A DNA stretch of 64,000 bases from Lacisediminihabitans sp040549525 (GTDB lineage: Bacteria; Actinomycetota; Actinomycetes; Actinomycetales; Microbacteriaceae), in assembly GCF_040549525.1 (NCBI RefSeq), contig NZ_JBEPTM010000013.1, forward strand, positions 1-64,000, in the 5' to 3' direction. Positions 8,203-17,135 of this stretch are shown one piece after another (position 1 is the first letter of the stretch; the number at the start of each line of letters is the position of its first letter). The notes below the pieces were generated by a model. It was not told where the DNA came from. It did not search any database and worked only from the letters and a program-made list of their open reading frames with translations. A program made the position numbers and the translations under genes.

Positions 8203-9617
8203 CAGAACTCCTCATAGCCCGGGGCGGTGCACGGCCAGGGGAAGGCCAGCTCCCAGAGTGCGGCGAGCTCGAGAAGGGCCCGGTCCGTCCACCGCGGCAT
8301 TGTCACTTGCAGACCGAACGGCATACCGTCGGGAAGTAGCCCGGCGGGGAGCGAGATCGCGGGAAGCCCGGTGACGTTCTGGATCGCTGTTGAATACACC
8401 TCGGCCCCGAGCAGGCCCGACGAATGATCATTGTGCCGACCGTCAGGCATCCACCCGCTGGCGGCCACCGTCGGCGTGACCAGCGCTGCGTCAGTGCCGA
8501 GCAACTCGTCCAAGCACCTGACCGCGGCGAAACGTCGTCGTCGTGCAGCGAGGTACTCCTCCGCCGTCACGTCGAGGCCGTTCGTCAAAAACTCGAGCGT
8601 GCTCGGGGACAGGATCCCGCCGTCACGTTCGATACGCTCGCGACCGAACACCGAGGCGTGCTCTGCGGCGGCGATGACGAACCAGTCTTCGTCTGGGCTC
8701 CACCCCGGAAAGAAGAAGCCGGGTTCGCGCAGTTCGGTCGCGGCTCCCAGCACCCCAGCGAGTCGTCCGGCTGCTTCGTGGAACGCGTTCGAAACTTCGG
8801 CGGATAGAGGCCCGAGTTCATCGGTTCGTTCGGCGATGATCAGCCGAGTCGGCAGCTGTGAATTGGGCAGCGGCACCGGCAGGGCGACCGGGTCTCCCGC
8901 CACCGGCCCCGCGGTGATGTCGAGCAGGATGCGCAGATTGTCGACCGAGGTCGCCATCAGTCCGTCTGTCGAAAAGTCGATCCAGTCGGGTGCAACCCGC
9001 CGACCAATTGTTCCGTTCGTCGGTTTCAGACCGACGAGTCCGCAGAATGCGGCCGGTATACGCACCGAGCCGCCTCCGTCGGTTCCGGTTGCTATGGGTG
9101 CTATCCCGGCGGCGAGGGCCGCTGCCGAACCGCCGCTGGATCCGCCGGGAGAGCGCCTCAGGTTCCACGGATTGTATGTAGGGCCGAAGACGAGGTTGTC
9201 TGTGAACCCCTCGATGCAGAACTCAGGCACGTTCGTCTTGCCGACCACGATCGCGCCCGCTGCCTTCAGGCGACCGACGACGAGTCCGTCGATCGTCGCC
9301 GGGGCGGCCTCGGCGAACCACCGCGAACCATGGGTCGTTCGAAGTCCCTGCACATCGTCGTTGTCTTTCGCCAGCAGGGGCAGACCCGCGAGCGGCCCTG
9401 GGTCATCTCCGCGAGCGACCGCCGCGTCGATCGCATCGGCCTCCGCGAGCGCCTCATCCGGCCTCTCTGCCACGACCGCTCCGAGCTCACGGTGCAGTTC
9501 CATGCGCTCAATGGAGCGCTCCACCAGCGCTCGCGCCGTGATTCGTCCGCTTCGCACTGCGGCCGCGAGCCGACGGAGCTGGCCGGCAGGGGGAATGATG
9601 GAGGACATCGTCGTCAT
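8202..9617 (-). CDS. Amidase signature family hydrolase
   Basis: This protein of about 471 residues has the full Ser-cisSer-Lys apparatus of the amidase signature family: Lys84 in LLAKDND, the cis-serine in SPGGSSGGS (around 160) and the nucleophile Ser184 in GTDGGGSVRIP. These enzymes hydrolyse carboxamides to acid and ammonia, among them allophanate, indoleacetamide and aryl amides. With a neighbouring ureohydrolase and NCS1 permease a nitrogen-salvage role is likely. I prefer ATG 9617, 9 bases after AGGGG, over GTG 9629. It begins 14 bases after the ureohydrolase stop. Confidence 0.87.
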   Translation of the reverse strand: MTTMSSIIPPAGQLRRLAAAVRSGRITARALVERSIERMELHRELGAVVAERPDEALAEADAIDAAVARGDDPGPLAGLPLLAKDNDDVQGLRTTHGSRWFAEAAPATIDGLVVGRLKAAGAIVVGKTNVPEFCIEGFTDNLVFGPTYNPWNLRRSPGGSSGGSAAALAAGIAPIATGTDGGGSVRIPAAFCGLVGLKPTNGTIGRRVAPDWIDFSTDGLMATSVDNLRILLDITAGPVAGDPVALPVPLPNSQLPTRLIIAERTDELGPLSAEVSNAFHEAAGRLAGVLGAATELREPGFFFPGWSPDEDWFVIAAAEHASVFGRERIERDGGILSPSTLEFLTNGLDVTAEEYLAARRRRFAAVRCLDELLGTDAALVTPTVAASGWMPDGRHNDHSSGLLGAEVYSTAIQNVTGLPAISLPAGLLPDGMPFGLQVTMPRWTDRALLELAALWELAFPWPCTAPGYEEF

Positions 9618-9631
9618 GGATCGGGACACCC

Positions 9632-10567
9632 CTATTCGAAGGGCACCATGGAAGTGATCAATTCGTACGCCACGTGCGCCGCGGCAATCCCGGTGAGCTG
9701 GGCATGGTCATAGGCGGGCGAGACCTCGACGATGTCGGCACCGACGATCCGATGCACCCGCAGGGCACGAAGGAACTCGAGTAACTCGCGACTGGTCAGT
9801 CCGCCCGCCTCCGGGGTGCCTGTGCCGGGAGCGTGGGCCGGGTCGAGAACGTCGATATCGACCGAGACGTAAACGGGCGCATCTCCCAGCCGTGCATGCA
9901 TGCGTGCGATCGCGGAAGCCAGCCCTGCGCGTTCGACCTCGTGCGCGCCGATGATCGCGAAGCCGAGCCTAGAGTCGTCTTCGAGATCTTTGCGACCGTA
10001 GAGCGGTCCACGGATTCCCACATGCAGACTCGCGGTGCGGTCGATCAGGCCCTCTTCGGAAGCGCGGCGGAACGGAGTGCCGTGGGTGATCGGCGCACCG
10101 AAGTAGGTGTCCCAAGTATCGAGATGGGCGTCGAAGTGCACGACTGCGACCGGCCCGTGCTTCTTGACGACGCTGCGGAGCAGTGGCAGAGCGATGGTGT
10201 GATCTCCGCCGATCGTCATCAGACGCGTACCGTCGGCGCCGAGTTCGTCGGCGCGTGCTTCGATTTCGCGGACCGCCTCGTCGATACTGAACGGATTCGC
10301 CGCGATATCGCCGGCGTCGGCGACCTGCAAGTCTGCGAATGGCGAGACTTGGGCGACCTGATTGTATGGCCGCAATAGCCGGGATGACTCGCGCACATGA
10401 TTCGGGCCGAAGCGCGCACCTGGCCGGTAGCTCACCCCACTATCGAAGGGAACACCGACGACAACGATGTCAGCATGAGCAACTTCGTCGAGTCGGGGAA
10501 GCAACGCGAAGGTAGCGTTTCCTGCCCACCGTGGCGTCTTACTCGAATCTCGTGGCCCGACTGCCAT
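9632..10567 (-). CDS. Agmatinase/ureohydrolase-family enzyme
   Basis: This 311-residue ureohydrolase has all three binuclear manganese motifs: GGDHTIA, VVHFDAHLDTWD and SVDIDVLDPAHAPG. The family cleaves guanidino groups to urea plus an amine (agmatine, guanidinobutyrate, guanidinopropionate, and in some members guanidine itself). It heads the minus-strand set ureohydrolase-amidase-cupin-permease and diverges from an XRE-cupin regulator 139 bases away. The agmatinase label is by family only; the paired permease and amidase hint at another guanidino or cyclic nitrogen substrate. Confidence 0.87.
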   Translation of the reverse strand: MAVGPRDSSKTPRWAGNATFALLPRLDEVAHADIVVVGVPFDSGVSYRPGARFGPNHVRESSRLLRPYNQVAQVSPFADLQVADAGDIAANPFSIDEAVREIEARADELGADGTRLMTIGGDHTIALPLLRSVVKKHGPVAVVHFDAHLDTWDTYFGAPITHGTPFRRASEEGLIDRTASLHVGIRGPLYGRKDLEDDSRLGFAIIGAHEVERAGLASAIARMHARLGDAPVYVSVDIDVLDPAHAPGTGTPEAGGLTSRELLEFLRALRVHRIVGADIVEVSPAYDHAQLTGIAAAHVAYELITSMVPFE

Positions 10568-10706
10568 GGCCTGCCTCCTGGTGCTCGTCGGCTGCGTACT
10601 GAGGACTTTAGACCCGAAGTTCCGTATAGGGCAACCTTTGTTGCATGGAGGGCCAACGGTTGAACTCCGGGCCCCGTTTTCTCAGCAGACTCTAGAATCA
10701 GGCTTC
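10568..10706. promoter_or_regulatory. Divergent promoter region, ureohydrolase / XRE regulator
   Basis: This 139-base spacer lies between divergent starts and must hold the promoters for both directions. It contains the partly AT-rich segment CCGTATAGGGCAACCTTTGT at 10621-10640. Regulators of this type commonly bind such spacers, but I cannot point to a certain operator. Confidence 0.4.
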
Positions 10707-11291
10707 ATGCGCTCCGTGAATCCGTCACCCCAATCGGCGCCGATCTTGATTGGCGCCAAACTGCGTGCGACGCGCCTCGCGCAGGGGCTGACGATCGCAA
10801 AGCTCGCCGAGGCCACAGATTTGACCAAGGGCTTCATCAGTCGCATCGAGAGGGACGAGAACTCCCCGAGTGTCGCAACCCTGGTGAACATTTGCCAGGT
10901 ATTGTCCCTGCCTTTGGGATCGCTCTTCGCGGCTCCCGACCACGAGGTCATCCATCTAGAAGATGCACCCCGGATCAACTTCGGCGGGTCGCTCGCGTTC
11001 GAACGCCTTCTAACCCCTCGGAGCGAGTCCACGGTACAGATGTTGCGTTCGGTGCTGGAACCAGGCGCCTCTGGCGGTGACGACTTTTACACGATCAATT
11101 GCGAACGGGAAGTACTGCACATCATTTCTGGGGGACTCACCCTGATGTACCCGCAGCAGTCGATCATCCTGAGGGAGGGTGACACGGTGACTTTGGCTGG
11201 GCGGGAGCCACACACATGGCGAAATGACAGCGGCGCGCAGAGTGAGGTCTTGTGGGCGATCGTTCCCGCGGCCTGGAGCGGTTCCGCGTGA
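10707..11291 (+). CDS. XRE-family regulator with C-terminal cupin domain
   Basis: This 194-residue protein has an N-terminal helix-turn-helix (about 15-70; LRATRLAQGLTIAKLAEATD and GFISRIERDENSPSVATL). Its C-terminal cupin sensor (about 110-190) includes HIISGGLTLM and LREGDTVTLAGREPHTWRN. This architecture is common in regulators of polyamine and nitrogen-compound catabolism (PuuR/SutR-like). It is divergent from the ureohydrolase-amidase-permease genes and is their likely regulator. The ATG at 10707 precedes the HTH at the usual distance; the longer in-frame extension upstream has no domain content. Confidence 0.85.
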   Translation: MRSVNPSPQSAPILIGAKLRATRLAQGLTIAKLAEATDLTKGFISRIERDENSPSVATLVNICQVLSLPLGSLFAAPDHEVIHLEDAPRINFGGSLAFERLLTPRSESTVQMLRSVLEPGASGGDDFYTINCEREVLHIISGGLTLMYPQQSIILREGDTVTLAGREPHTWRNDSGAQSEVLWAIVPAAWSGSA

Positions 11292-11396
11292 GTCTCGTTA
11301 CCAATCAACGACCGACACATACGCCAACGGAGGCGGCGCACGCCAGGGACTGCTGACGATTCAGTTAAAAACTCGACATGCCCATGCTTCGGCGAC

Positions 11397-11579
11397 TCAC
11401 AATGAGGTGTGGATCGGGGTCTCTCCGTGGGGCTCATCCATTGCAAGACCCTTCCCCGCCGAGTTCCCGTCGTGCGCGTTCACGAACAGAATTCGCGCCT
11501 CGGGGCTGATCCACTCGTTCGGAACAATCGGCGATTGCTGCGGGAACTCGATGAGGGAGTCGTTCTCTGCGGGGCCGGG
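11397..11579 (-). pseudogene. In-frame open stretch after the DUF6671 stop, possible gene remnant
   Basis: After the TAA of the upstream gene the same minus-strand frame stays open for 60 codons, ending at TGA 11399-11397. The peptide looks protein-like rather than random, with segments such as WISPEARILFVNAHDGNSAG and LAMDEPHGETPIHTSL. No ATG or strong alternative start is present. It may be the 3' remnant of a decayed gene or chance. The other frames of 11292-11579 contain nothing I recognise. Confidence 0.3.
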
Positions 11580-12422
11580 TTAGGGGTTGCAGTAGTCGCA
11601 CCATGCAGGTTCTGCGCGGAGGTGCGTTCGCGGAATTCGAGTTCGGTGGGAGCATGCGCCGCATCCGTGGAGGTCGGCGGCGATGGCCTGGGTCGCCGCG
11701 CCACAGTCCGAGCAGGGCAGACCGGGTTCCACGTCGACTCTCCCGAACCCGGGGGTATGGCAGTTGGGGCATTCGGTGGCGAGGCGTTTGGCCATCTGAT
11801 TGCAGAGGGCACGGATGGTGTCGGCTCGGGAGGGCGAGCGGTGAGCCCGGTAGTCGGGCAGCACGATCACGGCCGATTCGCCCGCAAGCAGTGCTTCGGC
11901 TGTTGCCTGGAGCTCGTCGAGTTGGGTGAAGTTCTTGTGGACGATCGTGTGCCCGTCCTGCGCGCCGTGCAGGATGACCCCTTGGGCGGGGAAGCCCAGA
12001 GCTTCGGCAAACTCGCGCGCTCCTCCGGGAGTGGTGATGGTGCATCCCCCGGGGAGGGGGGATGTGGTGAGGGTTCCTTCGATGAGATCCAGTCCGAGGT
12101 CATCATCGATGAACAGCACAATCTCCCTCTGTTCGACCAGTGGTCCGAAGCGTGCGTCGAAGCTTCCCTCGGAAGCAAGCCCGCATGTTGTCTCGGCGAT
12201 CTGCATGCCGAGGCGCGCTTTTGCGCGGGCGGCGTCTCGCGGGGTGAGGATGCGGGGGATATCGCCGGCGAAGGTGCCGAACTGGTCCGTATCGAGACCT
12301 GGTGCGGCGGCGACGGTTGCACCGAGAATGCGCCGGAATGCTCCGCGGGCAAGCTGTTCCTTGCCGTGCATGGTCGCGAAGGTGATGTGGCGGCCCGTGT
12401 AGTGGGTCAGGGCTCGGCTCAT
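11580..12422 (-). CDS. DUF6671 family protein of the DAB operon
   Basis: This 280-residue soluble protein has a cysteine-rich C-terminus (about 218-279). Cys pairs occur in CPNCHTPGF, LPCSDCGAA, HGCGACSH and WCDYC, consistent with two zinc ribbons. I recognise it as the DUF6671 type that accompanies some actinobacterial dissolved-inorganic-carbon operons; its biochemical role is not known to me. Its ATG overlaps the stop of the PII-like gene by four bases (ATGA), so it is the last gene of the operon dabB-dabA-PII-DUF6671. Confidence 0.7.
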   Translation of the reverse strand: MSRALTHYTGRHITFATMHGKEQLARGAFRRILGATVAAAPGLDTDQFGTFAGDIPRILTPRDAARAKARLGMQIAETTCGLASEGSFDARFGPLVEQREIVLFIDDDLGLDLIEGTLTTSPLPGGCTITTPGGAREFAEALGFPAQGVILHGAQDGHTIVHKNFTQLDELQATAEALLAGESAVIVLPDYRAHRSPSRADTIRALCNQMAKRLATECPNCHTPGFGRVDVEPGLPCSDCGAATQAIAADLHGCGACSHRTRIPRTHLRAEPAWCDYCNP

Positions 12423-12736
12423 TGAAAGTATTCGGGCCGTGAGACGTAGGTGTCGGCGACGAACATCACTCCGCTGGAGGTGCCGAGAAGTTCGCGAATA
12501 GCGTCGATCAACTCGGTGGCCTTGTCGGGGGGTAGCACGGTGATGATCATGGTGAGGGTGTCGTACTCGTTGAACAGCAGCGCGCCGGAGTGCTGGCCGT
12601 GATGGCCGATGCCAGACACTCCCGAGACTGCCGTGTAGCCGGTGGCGCCGGAGCTGGTGATCAGTTCGCGGATGTCGGGCGCTTCGCGGGCGGGGACGAC
12701 CACTTCCAGTCGGGTCATCAGTGTCATGTTGTTCAT
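12419..12736 (-). CDS. PII-like signalling protein linked to inorganic carbon uptake
   Basis: This 105-residue protein has the ferredoxin-like plan of PII proteins: TRLEVVVPAREAPDIRELI, a T-loop region with GYTAVSGVSGIGHHGQHSG, and TLTMIITVLPPDKATELIDA. It resembles carboxysome/SbtB-type PII-like proteins, which bind adenyl nucleotides and gate carbon transporters. It overlaps the dabA stop by ATGA and the DUF6671 start in the same way. That position suggests it senses nucleotide state and tunes the DAB pump; this is inference. The classical PII uridylylation tyrosine motif is not evident. Confidence 0.75.
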   Translation of the reverse strand: MNNMTLMTRLEVVVPAREAPDIRELITSSGATGYTAVSGVSGIGHHGQHSGALLFNEYDTLTMIITVLPPDKATELIDAIRELLGTSSGVMFVADTYVSRPEYFQ

Positions 12737-15180
12737 GTTGCTTGTCCTTTCATCGGTGCAGTGGTCGGTTCCCAGCCAGAGGAGGTGTAGCGGTGCCAGG
12801 GGGAATGGGCGTGGGCGCGAGCGGTGAGGGTGATCCAGTCGTTGTCGAGCAGGTGTCTGAGTACTTGGTTGCGGGAGATGATGTCGCCGACCCGCTCGAG
12901 GGGGGCTTGGATGATGACCGTCAATCGCATCGGTTCATGGAAGAGCTTCCTGCCGAGACCGACGGACTGCCACGGTAGTCCGCGGCGAAGGTCTCCGGCG
13001 TGGCCGGCGAGCACTCCGATGGTGCCGACGGCGTTGTGGATCGTCTTTGTTCCAGCACCGAGGGTGTCCGGGTTGAGGGCGGAAAAGTAGTACTGGTGGT
13101 TGATCCACTGCGCGACCACGAGGGGGGCGGTCATGATCGTCTCCAGCGCGGTTCCGTCGAGGTCGAGGGTGGGGTCGTAGGAATGCAGGAAAACGCGACG
13201 GCTGAGGTCGACACCGCGGGTGAGAGTGCGAGGGCCGATGATCATGGCGGCGTTTCCGGCGAGCCCGAGCTCGGGGTAGACCTCCGCCCAGTCATCCGCC
13301 CTGGCCTGCAGGCGCGATACTGACTGCCGTCTAGTGGCTCCCGGGAGATCTTCCGCGCGCTCGTGCAGCAGTCCCGTCCCGGCCGCACGATGCAGGCCCT
13401 CAAACTCGGCAATCAGACCGCGGTGGCTGTCGGGGATGAGGTGACGGTCGAGCACGGTGAGGGTGTCGCGGGTGGTGTTGTGGTCGGCCGCGACAAACAC
13501 CGTCCCGTCCGGGATGGTGATTCCGCGGAGGAGAAGCATCGCCCGCACCCCGGCGTCGTTGAAGATCGCCGCCGCAGCGCGGGCGTTCGCTGTTCCGGGG
13601 TTGCCTCCGCACGCACCGCAGTCCAGGGCGGACTGATAGAGGTTGTTGGCGGATTCCGAGAAGTGCCCTGCCAGCACCACCAGCGGTGCGAAGTCGGAGA
13701 GGCCCATCATTCTCAGCGCGGTCTCGGCGATCCCGGCCCGCTCTTCGAGCGTGAACGAGTCCGCCATCGTCACAGAACCACGCAGAGGATCAGGGCGGGC
13801 GAGGGTGCGGCGCAGGCGCCGGTAGAGCGTGGGGGTGAAGGTGCGCAGGACGCTGGTGGCGCCGTAGAACCAGCCGGTGGTCTCCGCGAACGCGAAGGGG
13901 GTTCCGGTGCTGGAGTCCGCCGTATGGGCCGCTTGACGCACGGCGTCTCGGGCGCGACCGCGCGCGAGATGCGCCTCAGCCTGACGGGGCAGGGCCGGCC
14001 GTTCGGTGAGGCTGTGCCGCGGCGTGAGCAGGGCCGGGAGAGAGTCGATGCTTCCCCGCGCGCCGTAGCGGACGAAGCGAACCGGCACTCCGAAGAACCC
14101 GGCGAAACCGAGAGTCTCCACCGCTTCCGAGGTTTCCAGGTGGCGTCGCATGCCTTCTGACCGGGGGTCGATGCACATCACCACCTGAAACTGTGGCCGC
14201 GCAGTGCTCGGTGAGGCCATGGAACTCAGGGAAGGAAGGAGGCAGCCGCGGTAGTTCAGTTCGTAGGCTTTCTGCCAGGTGAACCGGTGCTCGTCTGGCC
14301 GATGGTGGGCCAGCACGGCCGCGACGGCCGCGACATCCTGACGGGTGGGCCGTTCACTGAGATAGCCGGCGAGCTCTTCGGCGCGCTGCCAGATCACGGC
14401 TCTTTGGTCCTCCAGGGGAGGGATTGGTCGCGGTGCCAGGGGGATGGTGAGGAGTGCACGCAGCACGAAACGGACGGCCAGGTACGAGGTCAGGTCGATG
14501 TCGCCGTGTTTCTCCGCACGCCACTTGATGTAGCCGACCCAGCCTGGCAGGTACTCGAGTTCTTGGGCGAGAGTGCTGCGGATCAGTTCGGGCGTGACCG
14601 CCAGTCGCTCCAGGGCCCACGCCAACGCGGCATCCGCCGACACCGGCACATCCCGAAGGGCGCGCCGTGCCGCCCGCGGCAGGGACGGGTCCCGGCCTGC
14701 CAGCCCCCGCCACGCTCCGAATAGCCCCTCCTGTTTGTGCGGCATCGGCCACAGAGGATCAGGGCTGAGATACGCAGGGAGCCATGCGGCCAGATACTCA
14801 TCAAGCCACAGCGTCGACCGAGAGGCCGGCGCTGGCGCAACCGTCCCGGTCGGGCTCCCCTGCGCAGAGGTCATGTCGAGGACTGCGACCCGAACGGCCG
14901 CCACCGCCGTGCCGCCCACGCTGATCGTGGCACGAGCGAGTTCCGGCGTTCGTTCGATGATCGCCTGCTCCAGGTCGGCTTCGGTGATGCGAGCCTCCCG
15001 CAGGTCAGCCAGATACTCGCGATGTTCGCGGGTGAGCGCAACGTTTCGCGCAGTGACACGGTGAAAGGAGGCGGGTTCGTACCCCGCAAGAGGGTTCACC
15101 GCGATGAACGACTGCAGCGGCCACCCGGGCACGATGTTTTGCGCGGCTGAGGCTATTTGCGCGCGAAGGATCAGACTCAT
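12733..15180 (-). CDS. dabA: DabA, zinc subunit of the DAB inorganic carbon accumulation complex (DUF2309)
   Basis: This 815-residue DUF2309/UPF0753 protein has the predicted zinc site of beta-carbonic-anhydrase-like DabA: Cys336 and Asp338 (QVVMCIDPRSEG), His506 (LAGHFSES) and Cys521 (DCGACGG). The spacings are very close to those of the characterised protein. DabA with membrane partner DabB is thought to hydrate CO2 to bicarbonate vectorially, driven by ion flux. The ATG at 15180 overlaps the dabB stop (ATGA). A longer in-frame open stretch reaches 16644, but it is the antiparallel-free shadow of dabB and should not be included. Confidence 0.92.
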   Translation of the reverse strand: MSLILRAQIASAAQNIVPGWPLQSFIAVNPLAGYEPASFHRVTARNVALTREHREYLADLREARITEADLEQAIIERTPELARATISVGGTAVAAVRVAVLDMTSAQGSPTGTVAPAPASRSTLWLDEYLAAWLPAYLSPDPLWPMPHKQEGLFGAWRGLAGRDPSLPRAARRALRDVPVSADAALAWALERLAVTPELIRSTLAQELEYLPGWVGYIKWRAEKHGDIDLTSYLAVRFVLRALLTIPLAPRPIPPLEDQRAVIWQRAEELAGYLSERPTRQDVAAVAAVLAHHRPDEHRFTWQKAYELNYRGCLLPSLSSMASPSTARPQFQVVMCIDPRSEGMRRHLETSEAVETLGFAGFFGVPVRFVRYGARGSIDSLPALLTPRHSLTERPALPRQAEAHLARGRARDAVRQAAHTADSSTGTPFAFAETTGWFYGATSVLRTFTPTLYRRLRRTLARPDPLRGSVTMADSFTLEERAGIAETALRMMGLSDFAPLVVLAGHFSESANNLYQSALDCGACGGNPGTANARAAAAIFNDAGVRAMLLLRGITIPDGTVFVAADHNTTRDTLTVLDRHLIPDSHRGLIAEFEGLHRAAGTGLLHERAEDLPGATRRQSVSRLQARADDWAEVYPELGLAGNAAMIIGPRTLTRGVDLSRRVFLHSYDPTLDLDGTALETIMTAPLVVAQWINHQYYFSALNPDTLGAGTKTIHNAVGTIGVLAGHAGDLRRGLPWQSVGLGRKLFHEPMRLTVIIQAPLERVGDIISRNQVLRHLLDNDWITLTARAHAHSPWHRYTSSGWEPTTAPMKGQAT

Positions 15181-16631
15181 GACATGACTCCTGTGACAGT
15201 CGGCGGACGAGACACGGTCGCGGTCAGCGATCGGGCATAGAGCAGATCGCGGATGCCGCCGAGCCACCGCGTGCTGGCGAGCAACTGCAGCCCCAGCAGT
15301 GCGAGTGCGGGCAGTAGCAGCAGCCAGGCGGGGGCAGCGGAGATCGGCAACGCGGGTTGAATGGCCGAGGTGAAGGTGTGCAAGAACACCACATAACCGG
15401 CCGCGAGGAGCATGGTCGCGCCGATGCCACCCACAACGGTTCGCACTGTGAAGTTCGTCATCAGCGCGAAGGCCAGCGCGACGGAGGCCGTGAGGGATAC
15501 GAATCCGAGCAACCCGAGCGTCGCCGCTGAGGTGGAGGGAAAGAGAATCAGTGTCACGGTCAGCAGCGTTGCGGTCGGCACAACGACCCCCACCACTATC
15601 GATACACCGAGAGATGCACGCGTGTGGGGTGTGACGGGTGGAAGGTCCCGGTCGATGGCGTGCTCGTTCACGCCCATCCCGGCGCCCAGAAACAATGCGG
15701 ACTTGAAGAGCGAGTGAGCGATCAGGTGGAAGATCGCCGCGGCGAACAGTCCGAGGCCGCACGCCATGATCATGAATCCCATCTGCCCCATGGTCGAGAA
15801 CACCAGTCGGCCCTTCACGTCCGCCCGGACCAACCGGACGGCCGCGGCATAGGTGAGTGTCGCGGCTCCTGCCAGAAACACCACCGTCATGACCGAGGCG
15901 TGCACCGCGATCACGGGAGCGAATCGGAAGAGCAGGATCGCCCCCGCGTTGACGACGCCCGCGTGCATCAGCGCGGATACGGGGGTGGGTGCCGCCAAGG
16001 TGAAAGGCAACCAGCCCTGGAACGGGACCTGGCTGGAGCGCGCCAACGCGCCCGTCACGAGCAGTGCCGCGACGATCAACTGACCCGGTAGGGGCAGGGC
16101 CGCACAGACGGCGGCCAGCTGCCCCCAGGACACGTCCCCTCCGGAGGCCGCCAGCAGCAAGATCACAGCCAGCACGAACGCAGTGTCGGCGATGATGAAT
16201 CTCACCGCCGTGGACCGCACTCCTCGCCGAGCCTGAGCCAACGGCCAATACGTGCCCAGTAGCAGCAGCAGAGCGAGCCCGGCGCCGATCCACCCGACCG
16301 CGAACACCGCCACCGAGCCTGCGCACACCATCAGCACGGTGAATCCCGTCAGGAGGGTGGACGAGGCCACAAACCACAGCTGGCGAGTGTCGCCGCGAAG
16401 GTAGCGGATCGCGAAAGCCTGGATCAGGGTGCTCAGCCCGAGCACCAACGCCGACAACACCACCGCGAGACCATCCCAGTGAAGAGTCGTCTGACCTACC
16501 CCCACGGGTGCGGGAGGCGACGAGAAGACGCGAGGAATCGCAGCGACCGCGATGACGAATGCGACACCAATCATCGTCGCCACGAGGCGGGCGACGACCT
16601 CGGCCAAAACGCCCGATCGAGTGTTGTTCAT
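15177..16631 (-). CDS. dabB: DabB, NuoL/MrpA-like membrane subunit of the DAB complex
   Basis: This 484-residue polytopic protein of the proton-conducting NuoL/ND5 family has about 13 to 14 membrane segments. It includes the conserved PFQGWLPFTLAAPTPVSALM and MHAGVVNAGAILLFRF regions and the HLIAHSLFKSALFLGAG helix with a conserved Lys. It couples ion movement to DabA. It is the first gene of the operon, with ribosome site GAGAGGCAGGT before ATG 16631. The promoter probably lies in the AT-rich spacer shared with the divergent regulator. Confidence 0.9.
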   Translation of the reverse strand: MNNTRSGVLAEVVARLVATMIGVAFVIAVAAIPRVFSSPPAPVGVGQTTLHWDGLAVVLSALVLGLSTLIQAFAIRYLRGDTRQLWFVASSTLLTGFTVLMVCAGSVAVFAVGWIGAGLALLLLLGTYWPLAQARRGVRSTAVRFIIADTAFVLAVILLLAASGGDVSWGQLAAVCAALPLPGQLIVAALLVTGALARSSQVPFQGWLPFTLAAPTPVSALMHAGVVNAGAILLFRFAPVIAVHASVMTVVFLAGAATLTYAAAVRLVRADVKGRLVFSTMGQMGFMIMACGLGLFAAAIFHLIAHSLFKSALFLGAGMGVNEHAIDRDLPPVTPHTRASLGVSIVVGVVVPTATLLTVTLILFPSTSAATLGLLGFVSLTASVALAFALMTNFTVRTVVGGIGATMLLAAGYVVFLHTFTSAIQPALPISAAPAWLLLLPALALLGLQLLASTRWLGGIRDLLYARSLTATVSRPPTVTGVMS

Positions 16632-16736
16632 ACCTGCCTCTCAAAACGCGTTAATCAAAACACGAAAAATATAGCACGTATTAAATTGCCGGTATGGGGA
16701 CGGGAGGGAACCGCTTTGGTGGGGGAGAATGGGCGG
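16632..16736. promoter_or_regulatory. Divergent AT-rich promoter/operator region, dabB / HTH regulator
   Basis: The 105-base spacer contains an AT-rich island at about 16640-16690 unlike the flanking high-GC DNA. Two CACG words lie 14 bases apart (AAACACGAAAAATATAGCACG, of which CACG at 16656 and 16673). A TATAG-like element could serve as -10. The divergent HTH protein is the obvious candidate binder. No exact palindrome is evident. Confidence 0.45.
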
Positions 16737-17039
16737 ATGGCGCAATGGACGTTTCTGACGAATCACGCCCACGTGCTGCTGTGCGTAGCGGACAACCCGA
16801 ACGCCCGACTGCGGGACGTGGCTGAACAGGTCGGCATCACCGAGCGGGCAGCGCAACGCATCGTCACCGAGCTGGAAGAGGCCGGCTACCTCGAGCGGGA
16901 ACGCGATGGCCGACGCAATATCTACCGGCTCAACACGGCCATGCCGTTACGGCATCCGCTGGATCGCGACCACCGCATCGGAGAACTTCTTGCGACGTTC
17001 GCCAACTCCCCAACCCCCGCGGACAGCCCCTCGATATGA
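16737..17039 (+). CDS. Small winged-helix transcriptional regulator
   Basis: This 100-residue protein is essentially one winged HTH domain: WTFLTNHAHVLLCVADNPNA, RLRDVAEQVGITERAAQRIV and LEEAGYLERERDGRRNIYRL, a MarR/ArsR-like fold without a sensor domain. It is divergent from dabB by 105 bases, so it probably controls the DAB operon. The ATG at 16737 follows a GGGGGAG ribosome site with about 7 to 9 bases of spacing; an upstream in-frame extension is not supported. Confidence 0.75.
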   Translation: MAQWTFLTNHAHVLLCVADNPNARLRDVAEQVGITERAAQRIVTELEEAGYLERERDGRRNIYRLNTAMPLRHPLDRDHRIGELLATFANSPTPADSPSI

Positions 17040-17135
17040 CGACGGTTCCTCGTCGACAGGGGAGGCAGGACCGACCTACGTGGCGTGAGACCCTCGATGC
17101 CCCGGCGCAACGCCCGTCGCCACTAACGTGGGGGC

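Noticed and set aside
12733..16644. Single 1303-residue minus-strand frame
   Set aside because: Only the part from 15180 down is DabA. The upstream part is out of frame with the well-supported membrane protein DabB and has a shadow composition.
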